From assembly GCA_013350335.1 (NCBI GenBank), contig CM023540.1:46669222-46733221 (forward strand): a DNA stretch of 64,000 nucleotides, in the 5' to 3' direction. The stretch comes from Chimonanthus salicifolius. Taxonomy: Eukaryota; Streptophyta; Magnoliopsida; Laurales; Calycanthaceae. Positions 56,453-64,000 of the stretch are shown piece by piece. The notes under the pieces are model-generated. The model saw nothing but the letters and a program-made list of their open reading frames with translations. It was not told the origin of the DNA and ran no database searches. The number at the start of each line of letters is the position of its first letter. The first letter of the stretch is position 1. The position numbers were made by a program, and so were the translations under genes.

Positions 56453-57253
56453 TGTGATATCCTAACCCATAAGCCAGAGGCCAGGTCCTAGATAGGCTGA
56501 TCCAAGTGAAACTAGGCCCTGTCGGACGAGCCAACAGAGTGGGCCGGTCGGATCCAACAGCCCAACAGTAGGGTGGGAGTTGTGGAAAGTCCCACATCGG
56601 AAGTTGAAGAGTTTGAGAGGGGGTTTATAAGTAGCTTTGCTCCCTCAAACCAACAAAACGCGTTTTGGACCCGGACTTGGGCCGGGTCCGATCCAAAAAC
56701 CGTGCAGGGCTCGCGTGTGTGCACGTGTGCGCCCAAAGCGGACAATATCTTGTTGGCCGATCCCAAAACCCTTTTTATGGGCCGGGCTGTTACAAATGGT
56801 ATCAGAACTCCGGGTTCTACACTCGGACCGTGTGGGCTTACTGCCTTCCACTAGGTTCATTGGGTCGAGCCGAGGGCGGCTCTGGGCTTTAGGGGAGTGG
56901 ATTGTGATATTCTGACCCATAAGCCAGAGGTCAGGCCCTAGATAGGCTGATCCAAGTGAAACTAGGCCCTGTCGGACGGGCCAACAGAGTGGGCCGGTCT
57001 GATCCAACAGCCCAGCAGCGGGTGGGAATTGTGGAAAGTCCCACATCGGAAGTTGAAGAGTTTGAGAGGGGGTTTATAAGTAGCCTTGCTCCCTCAAACC
57101 AACAAGACGCGTTTTGGACCCGGACTTAGGCCGGGTCCGATCCAAAAACCGTGCGGGCTCGCGCGTGTGAACGTTTGTGCGCGTGTGGGCCCAAAGCGGA
57201 CAGTATCTTGCTGGGCCGAGCCCCAAGCCCTTTTTATGGGCCGGGCTGTTACA
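56453..57253 (+). mobile_element. TRIM retrotransposon, complete, TSD GGTTC
   Basis: LTRs 56453-56794 (342 bp) and 56903-57253 (351 bp) both begin TGTGATATYCT and end GGGCTGTTACA. The 108-base interior has the primer-binding site TGGTATCAGAACTCC at 56797 and the polypurine tract TTTAGGGGAGTGGAT before the second LTR. GGTTC flanks both ends (56448-56452, 57254-57258). It shares the motifs GTCCCACATCGG and AAAGCGGACA with the TRIM at 28135, but the LTRs are otherwise different. Frames across it are not genes. Confidence 0.96.
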
Positions 57254-57777
57254 GGTTCATCTAAGTAGAGCTACATCTACAAGTAGATTTTGTTCCTCAG
57301 AGGCTATGGATGACCATTGTCCTCTTTGGTCATACGTTACAATATTGCAAAGCAGAGATCGACTCTTGGAGGTGGAAATAGGAAGTGGAAGTGTAATTTC
57401 TGTAATAAGGATTTCAACAATTCATACTATAGGGTTAAGGCTCATCTATGCAAACAGGTAAAGAGATTCAAATGTGTTCTTCTGTGACTGAAGAATATTT
57501 AAATAAACTCTTCAAAGTTGTTTATGAGGCTGAAGAGGTCTCGACCAAAAACTGTTCCCTTACCCAATCGTTCCATTGCAACTCATATGGCCTCAGCATC
57601 AACTAGGGAGGGGAAAAAAAGACGAGTTGGAGGTACAAGTGCTTTGGAAAAAGCATTTAAAAATGATGGTAGCGATCAGCTTAAAAGTGAAATTGCTAGA
57701 ATGTTTTATTCAGGTAGTTTGTCATTTCACTTTGCTAGAAATTCCTATTATTTTAGTTCATATAGTTTTGCTGCCAA

Positions 57778-59044
57778 CAGTGTTGTTAAAATCGTCCGAG
57801 TCGACTCAGCTCGGATGGTCTAGCTAGTCAACTCGCTGGTTCAATCGAAAAAACCCATTAATTGGCCGAGTTTTGCGAAAATCGAAGATCGTGCGATTCC
57901 AAAATTGTCAATCGCACCATCGTGCAATGAAGAGGGAAAATAGGAAAAAAAAAAAAAGAAGACACAATGAAGACGCACTTCACCTTTGCTACAAAACCCA
58001 TCCTCTTCCTCGCCCCTCTGCATCGCCGTCGCCTCTCTGCATCGCCTCTGTTTTTCGAAAACCTCTCATCTGCTCTTTCGTTTTCAATGAAAGCAAGGAT
58101 TCCTTTCCTTTCTTTCGCTCGCTTTTAATATATGTGAAGCAAAAATGACACGTGGACATAATGTGAAAGTAAAGTTACCGAAGTTGCTAGATTTTTTTAT
58201 AACATTCCCTTATGATAGTTACATTCGCATATTTTATAAATTTATATATATACAGTATCATTTTTTACCTCAATAATAGCATATTATATATTGTAATATT
58301 GTAAATAATTTTTTAACATAATATATATATTTTTATAATAATGAATTACTAATAGTCTAATACTGAAATTATAAATACTATATAACTATATACATCAGTA
58401 TTTTGTAATCTGTAAAATATAATACCGTATTATATATATATATATATAGTTTTCTAATAATAAATAACAATTTATGCACTTAAATATTTAATTATGTATG
58501 TTTAAATCTTGTATTGATATTTTTTTATCCTTTTTTTTGTGGATGATTATTTCTTTTTAATGGGACATTTACTGTTTCACTTTATTTAGAGCTTATCCGA
58601 ACATACTTCCATAGAAAAGAAATAATAAATTAATTTCAGAGATTTGATAAGAAATGGAGTTTAAATAATAATAATAATAGTGCACTATCTATATTAATAA
58701 TGCATTATGAAAAATAAGTTCAGCATCTCAATTTAGTTTTAATAAAATGTTAATTATTGAATATAATATCTTATCAAATTAAATTAGAATTTTTTACTAT
58801 ATTGACTCTAGAAATAAATTTTAATTTAACAATATTTATATATTTGATTAAATAAATATAACTGATAGTAGAACTCCACTACAACCTTTAACATTATTAA
58901 ACTAAATCAATTATTTTAAATCAATAAATAATAATTATAGCAAAAAAAAGTAAAAAATGTTTAAACTCTTACGATCTACGATTTACGATTAACGAGTCAC
59001 ACCCCTCGATCGATTCACAATCCGAGTCGAGTTTGACAACGTTG
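57778..59044. mobile_element. Non-autonomous hAT-type element, 1267 bp, TSD GCTGCCAA
   Basis: It starts CAGTGTTGTTAAA and ends TTTGACAACGTTG, imperfect terminal repeats. GCTGCCAA is duplicated exactly at 57770-57777 and 59045-59052, and the transposase reading continues across. Subterminal parts have CGAGTCGACTCAG and TCCGAGTCGAG. The middle (58190-58930) is very AT-rich with a (TA)n run near 58434. There is no transposase of its own. A 91-codon frame at 57873-58148 is unrecognised. Confidence 0.88.
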
Positions 59045-59324
59045 GCTGCCAACCATCAGATCTCTGAGTATGTTCTCCTGGTTATAATGATTTAAGAACC
59101 ACACTTTTACAAAAGGAGGGGATGAGCCTAGTTAATGATGGGTGGAGTGATGCACAAAGGAGGTCACTAATCAATTTCATGGTTGCATCTGAGGGAGGCC
59201 CCATTTTCTTGAAAGATTTTGATGGATCAAAAGAGTAGAAAAAGCATTACATTGCCAAATTGATGATAGATACAATTCGTTAGATTGGGCCAGAGAATGT
59301 GGTACAAATTGTGATTGATAATGC

Positions 59325-59549
59325 TATTGAGATATATTTAGCAGTTTCTTTAATTTATCAATTACTATTATTGTATTTTCCAATTTAGTCTTTTCCTTAA
59401 TTGGTGCTTACCAATATTGTACTTACCAACTTTAGGGTTTTCCTCTTTTAGTTTATCTTTCATATTTGTATTCCCTTTTCTCTATAAATATAAATGATAG
59501 GGTCTCTCCTTGATTAAGGAAGACACCATATTCTTTGTCTTATTCAACA
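59325..59549 (+). mobile_element. Small solo LTR, 225 bp, TSD AATGC
   Basis: It begins TATTGAGATATATTTAG (probably TGTTGAG originally) and ends GTCTTATTCAACA, flanked by AATGC at 59320-59324 and 59550-59554. The TATA box CTATAAATATAAATG is at 59481-59495. The transposase coding sequence resumes exactly after it ([10 protein letters not shown]). Size and ends suggest a small Copia LTR. Confidence 0.88.
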
Positions 59550-61051
59550 AATGCTCCTGTGTGTAAGGCAGCGGGGTTACTTGTTGAAGGTAATTACCCT
59601 CACATATTTTGGACTCTTTGTGTGGTGCACACATTAAATCTTGCACTAAAAAAATATATGTGCAGCAAAGAATACAGAGAGGAATGGGAATGTTTATGTA
59701 GAATGCCATTGGATTACTCAAGTTTTAGATGATGCATGTTTTATTCGCAACTTCATTATGAATCATTCTGATTGGCTATTTTTAATCCCTTTGAATCATT
59801 GAAATTACTTGCTGTTGCCGAGACACGATTTGCTTCTACCATTGTGATGTTGAAGAGATTAAAGCTTATCAAGCGTGGCCTTCAGAACATGGTTATTAGT
59901 GAGGAATGGAGTGCCTACAAGGAGGATGATGTTGGAAAGGCTCAAGCTCTAAAAGAGATGGATTTAAATGATATATGGTGGGACAAGGTTGATTATATTC
60001 TTTCTTTTACACGCCCAATCTATGAGATGCTCGGTTGTGCAACACGGATAAGGCGACCCTTCATTTGGTTTAAGATATGTGGGATTCAATGATAGAGCAA
60101 GTGAAGGCGGCAATATATAGCCATGAGTTGAAGGAGCTAGATGACCAGTCTACTTTTTATGATGTGGTGTATGATGTATTCATTGATCGATAGACTAAAA
60201 GTTGCACACCACTACATTGCATGGCTCATTCTTTGAATCCAAGATAATTTATCTATTTTGATTATTTTTTAGTTTTTGAATTTCATGGTTTACAAACTAA
60301 TGTTATGTTTTTTCTAACCTATAGGTACTATAGTAATGAATGGCTTGCTTAAGCTCCGAATAGGGTTACACCACATAGGAATGAAGAGATATCTGATGAG
60401 AGAAACGAATGTTTGAGGAGGTACTTCCTTGATGTGAATGAGAGGAAAGTTGTTATGATAGAATATGCAAGGTTTTCAGGAGCTGCTGATGTATTTGATA
60501 CTTTTGATTGTTTACAAGACAGATGGGACTTGGATCCAAAAACATGGTGGGTGACCTATGGAGCTTCTACACCAAAACTGCAAGTGATAGCTCTTAAGCT
60601 TCTTGTACAACCATGTTCATCATCGTGTTGTAAGAGGAATTGGAGCACCTACTCATTCATCCACTCCATGAAAAGAAACAAGATACATCCTAAAAGGGCT
60701 GAAGATTTGGTGTTCATACATACAAATCTTCGTCTTTTATCAAGGAAGAATGATGACTATATAAAAAGACCAAATAGGATGTGGGATACAGGGGGAGACC
60801 AGTGGGATCCATTTGATGGAGCTGGAGTTCTAGAGGTTGCAAGTTTGTCTCTTGATGAACCAGATATGGAAGCTGTTCTTTTTACAGATGCCGGTGAAGG
60901 AAATGAAGAGATTGAAACATTTAGTCAGATTTTGTAATATCATGTATTTTGTGAGTGACAATTATACTTCTTATCATGTACTTAGTATTTGTTGACTTTT
61001 TTATCTCATAGTAGAATTTATGATTTTTTTGTAAATGTCTAAATTTATTTT

Positions 61052-61054
<3 letters not shown>

Positions 61055-61100
<46 letters not shown>
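61055..61100. repeat. (TA)n microsatellite
   Basis: An uninterrupted TA run of about 46 bases just inside the right end of the hAT element. Confidence 0.95.
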
Positions 61101-61103
<3 letters not shown>

Positions 61104-61109
61104 TATTTA

Positions 61110-61411
61110 TTTTTAATTCGCGTATCCCGCCGCACCCGTATCCTAGTTTTTCAAAATTTGTCTTATCCGATACGCGTACCCGTATCGGTGCTTCTTAGGC
61201 GCCCACAATGAATTATTTTTAACTTTTCTTCAACTGAAATTGAGTAATAATTAAAGGTATTTCTTCAACTGATTTGCATGTATATGTATATATAAAAAAA
61301 AAATTGGCATATCCTACCACACCCATATCCTAGTTTTTCAAAATTTGGCGTATTCCCGTATCGGATACATGTGTCGTATCTGATGCGTGCACCTGTATCG
61401 GTGCTTCTTAG
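61110..61411. repeat. Two tandem hAT right-end sequences
   Basis: 61118-61198 and 61305-61411 both carry CGTATCC...CCGCACCCGTATCC-like starts, CCTAGTTTTTCAAAATTTG, and end CGGTGCTTCTTAG. The second is more diverged. One belongs to the hAT element starting at 48164; the other is a second copy of the terminus, from an internal duplication or a neighbouring element. Confidence 0.75.
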
Positions 61412-62074
61412 TGGCTAATCTAATTGACTGCCATTCATATGAATGGAGTTTATATCCCTTAAGACACGTTACACAACATATTTTTAAACATTTTTTATCA
61501 ACATATAGAAATTGCCAAAAAAAGCATATTTTTGGTGAGGTAATAAAGCACTAACAAAATACACTGAGACAACAAAAGAATCAGAATTGTATGGTTTTCA
61601 ATTTTTTGTTTCTTGTTTTCTAAATATTCTTTATAATCTTTCAAGGCCTAGCTATGGCAATGACCCAACCCGCCAAAGAGGTCTAAGCTTCAATTGAAAC
61701 ATATGTACGACAAGAAATAATCCATTAAGAACCTCAAAATTAGATCATAGGGCCCACCTTAAACCAACAAAATGGATTGGTTGGAAAGGTTGTTGCTTGG
61801 GTAAGGAGCTTAATTAGCTTGAGTTGATCGTCAAGTATGGTTTTTGAGGGGACAGATACTTGAGTTGGATTTTATTTTCCTTTTTTCTTTTTTCAAAAAA
61901 TGCCAACCCCGCTTAACAAATGATCAATGAACAAAAAGTAGAATTTCAATTGGTAGAGTATTATTAAAAATAAATGGGAAAATATAATGCAATTTTATAA
62001 GTTTGGCACTATGTAAACCTCAATAGTAGTAAGTAAAGTGCATAGGGTTTGAGACACTGAGAATGCACTACCTT
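61412..62074. other. No gene; 3' flank of the PPR gene
   Basis: AT-rich, with no open frame of note. The PPR gene's 3' untranslated region should lie just left of 62075 on the minus strand. Possible AATAAA-like signals are frequent in such AT-rich DNA and I do not choose one. Confidence 0.4.
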
Positions 62075-63503
62075 CTATGGATAGTTTGTGCCATACTGAA
62101 GATTGAAGAGCATTTCTCTACGATTTTCGCCACCCAAGAGATAATTGAATTTTTTAGCCAGAGATTTCACCATATCATCGCTATCATAGTCAGACTCTCG
62201 AGCACATCGCCTCCTAACCTTTCTAAGAGTCTCTTTTGATGGAGTAAAGCCAGCATTCACCTGCTCGGGGAAAAATGCATGTTAGTATATATTATCTCAT
62301 CGCCACATACAACTGAATAACAAAAAAAGAAAGAAAAAGAAAACAGAAAGCCGACTCATGTATATAACAAAGATGTACATACCATGTTATCAATAACAGA
62401 GAGCGCAGCCTTTTGGTCCCGGTTGATGAGATGTGCATCAACAAGCAATGAATATGACATCGCATTTGGTTTCACACCCACGCCTACTAAATGATCAAAT
62501 ACCCTTGAAGCCTCAAAAGTCTGCAGCAATTAATTTTCTTTCAAGGGTTCATTAGTTTGAGCAACTGAAAACAAGATAGTATAAAGCAATGGGCATTCAA
62601 ATATCATCTATCCAAGCAGGTACTTGATAATAATGCTTGATTTTTTTGTTATCTCAGCCCATATACACCATTTTACTAGCAAGTTATTCTAAAAAAAGGG
62701 AAAATGTTCTTAATCTGCACGAACCCTCTAGCAACCATAACCATACTATGTCAAAATTTCTGACAAATTATCCTTCATTAAAATAATGTGCCATCTAAAG
62801 ATCATATCTTTGCCAATTTAAATTGGGAATTGGAAAAGGCACCCCAATTCAGGTAGGTGAGCTTCATGCTTAATATGGCATCTCAACCCTCATTTTGAAA
62901 CAACGGCCTCTTTTATGGAATTACCAGAAATCAAGAGGGTAAGGGAGACCTAAGCCAAAATTTGTGTTGTGGGAGGAGCTAATTTCGACCGCAATTTATG
63001 CTTATAGATATAATTTGAATGCCCCCAAGTTTATCAACATATAAAGTGCAGTATTTACAGTGACTTGTCTAATGATGAATATAAGTTGGGGCAGGGAGGG
63101 AATCTATTGATTATAGGTGTGCCCCACAAAAAAATCCTTAATGAATTTTATTTGCAGAGATAACATCCAGAATGTTCCTCAGGGACCTGAGTATGAGCAT
63201 CTTATAATTGTGCAACTGTCCCTTCAGCCTCAGAAGTATTTCATCACGGAATAGTCTAATGCCATTTTCTACTTTACAAATTCCAGAAATTCTCACCTTC
63301 TTAAGCTTCCCAAATGCACTCATCAATGCATTATAGGAATGGATATTCGCTGTCAAGCCAAAAGCACCATTGATGGCCTCAAAAGTCTGGTAAGCTCGGT
63401 CAAGATCCCATATGTTTGCACAACCTAATATTATACAGTTCAGAGCATTAACAGACTTGTACGGAGGATCTGCACGGCTCAAATTCTCCAATTGAAAATA
63501 CAC
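62075..63503 (-). CDS. PPR protein, last three exons (partial)
   Basis: Pentatricopeptide repeat proteins bind RNA, usually in plastids or mitochondria. Three minus-strand exons join in phase 0: 63503-63297 (69 codons), 62520-62383 (46 codons) and 62260-62075 (61 codons plus stop TAG). All introns have GT...AG ends (GTGAGA, GTATGT donors; GCTGCAG, GAGCAG acceptors). The joined protein has three PPR units: one of about 37 residues from NALNCIILGCANIWDLDRAY, then two of exactly 35 residues starting SYNALMSAFGKLKK and SYSLLVDAHLINRD. A basic tail follows (LRKVRRRC) and then SLAKKFNYLLGG to the end. The exon joins inside repeats are what keep them at 35 residues, good evidence that the splicing is right. 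The frame reading through the first donor (to 63138) is intronic. The start, targeting peptide and earlier repeats lie beyond the right edge. It looks intact; no stops or shifts. Confidence 0.88.
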
Positions 63504-64000
63504 CTGCGAAATTGTTAACAAAAGCAAGTAAATATGTCATGAAAAGAAACAGAAAATACATAAATTTGTAAAAGATGCACAGGCCCTGGAAAGGAACAGA
63601 ACAAGACAAAAAGCACAAAATACAGCATGAACCATCATACAGCACACATCCTGGAAAGGAACAGAACAAGAAACAAAGCAAAAAATAAAGCATGAACCTT
63701 GAGGAATCATACTGTGATTAAGAGAATCTAGAGTTCCAGTTCAACCCAACAATCACACAGCAGGGTGCACCATATGATAGTATAAACTGCTGATCTGGTT
63801 GTCATCCCCATCATGAATAGATGAAGCCCCTAAATAACATCCGCCAAATGATGAAGCCATTTGACAAAGGCAAGTACTGCCAAACAGTCCTAATCCAAGG
63901 GAAGCTGAATCAGACAGCAAGGATTCTTAGTAAAACCAAATGGCGGGAGAGAACTACTCCAACAGAGTATGGCCCCAGCTTTGAATATTTTTAACTCCAA
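63504..64000 (-). other. Intron of the PPR gene, no exon seen
   Basis: The acceptor TTCGCAG ends at 63504. Within it, 63585-63714 is a 65-bp tandem duplication (CCTGGAAAGGAACAGAACAAG at 63585 and 63650). No upstream PPR exon was recognised before the window ends, though one could begin near 63950. Confidence 0.5.

Larger units (their letters stand above)
57306..60937 (+). pseudogene. hAT transposase (BED finger), interrupted
   Basis: hAT transposases bind their element's ends and cut them; this copy is dead. MDDHCPLWSYVTILQS opens at 57306. After a frameshift GNRKWKCNFCNKDF and RVKAHLCKQ make the BED zinc finger (57385-57460). LKSEIARMFYSGSLSFHFAR follows, then a 1267-bp insertion (57778-59044). 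SLVNDGWSDAQRRSLINFMV and ENVVQIVIDNA are in 59120-59324, then a solo LTR (59325-59549), then [20 protein letters not shown] and HTLNLAL. RFASTIVMLKRLKLIKRGLQ lies near 59830-59885. After a probable intron, TPKLQVIALKLLVQPCSSSC and HPKRAEDLVFIHTNLRLLSR form the C-terminal dimerisation region (60570-60740). It stops at 60935-60937. Internal stops occur outside the insertions too. Confidence 0.92.
48164..61198 (+). mobile_element. Decayed hAT element carrying nested insertions
   Basis: The left end CTATGAAGCACGGATAC and the right end, in complement CTAAGAAGCACCGATAC, form terminal repeats, each followed inward by dense GTATCC/GGATAC motifs (48176-48370 and 61120-61190). A BED-finger hAT transposase lies between. 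Subtracting the Gypsy (49986-56112), TRIM, non-autonomous hAT and solo LTR leaves about 4.6 kb, a normal autonomous hAT size. No clean 8-bp duplication was found, and a second terminus at 61411 is an alternative right end, so the boundaries are inferred. Confidence 0.55.

Noticed and set aside
57518..57827. Separate 101-codon gene
   Set aside because: It is the hAT transposase after the BED finger and ends where the non-autonomous hAT element was inserted.
63138..63296. Read-through of the PPR exon as coding
   Set aside because: A GTGAGA donor at 63296 joined to the exon at 62520 makes a PPR repeat of exactly 35 residues; the read-through does not look like a PPR.

Overview
The window looks like a nuclear chromosome segment from a flowering plant. 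It is AT-rich and intron-bearing, and it is packed with Copia and Gypsy LTR retrotransposons, TRIMs, an L1-type LINE, hAT-type DNA transposons and a piece of plastid DNA. I cannot name the species. Only two ordinary host genes are supported, and both are partial. Near the left side (4942-5459, minus strand) are the first two exons of a gene for the plastid triose-phosphate/phosphate translocator, with a one-base frame break in the transit-peptide region. At the right edge (62075-63503, minus strand) are the last three exons of a PPR gene that continues beyond base 64000. I found no prokaryotic features, CRISPR array or operon.

The rest is layered transposon insertion, and many layers can be dated against each other because target-site duplications (TSDs) survive. 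Left part: a Copia remnant lies in the translocator intron (3022-4280), and three large solo LTRs keep intact 5-bp TSDs (6670-8425, TSD CTAAC; 11582-13430, TSD TAGTT; 22176-25491, TSD GTGCA). The third sits inside the reverse transcriptase of a Copia element (17945-26816, TSD ATAAA), which itself sits inside one arm of a foldback MITE. All three solo LTRs carry arrays of short imperfect palindromes.

Middle part: a complete TRIM (28135-28735, TSD ACCTC), several ATCGGCCGAT-rich hAT-type MITEs, and a gene-free stretch with local duplications (30236-36200). An LTR remnant with a primer-binding site follows (to 37264). Next comes one minus-strand L1 (37570-44500) broken apart by a MITE, an internally deleted Copia (38838-40783, TSD AAACC) and plastid DNA carrying a decayed trnN-GUU and the start of ycf1 (40883-41399).

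Right part: a Gypsy gag-protease remnant is split by a hAT-like element (45979-47093). A decayed hAT element (about 48164 to 61198 or 61411) follows. A Gypsy element (49986-56112) lies inside it, and its transposase is interrupted by a TRIM (56453-57253, TSD GGTTC), a non-autonomous hAT (57778-59044, TSD GCTGCCAA) and a small solo LTR (59325-59549, TSD AATGC).

I did not find a clearly new biological system. The best candidates for a second look are the palindrome arrays shared by solo LTRs that otherwise look unrelated, and a 218-bp-armed near-perfect inverted repeat in the 5' region of a gag-only retroelement (16391-16833).
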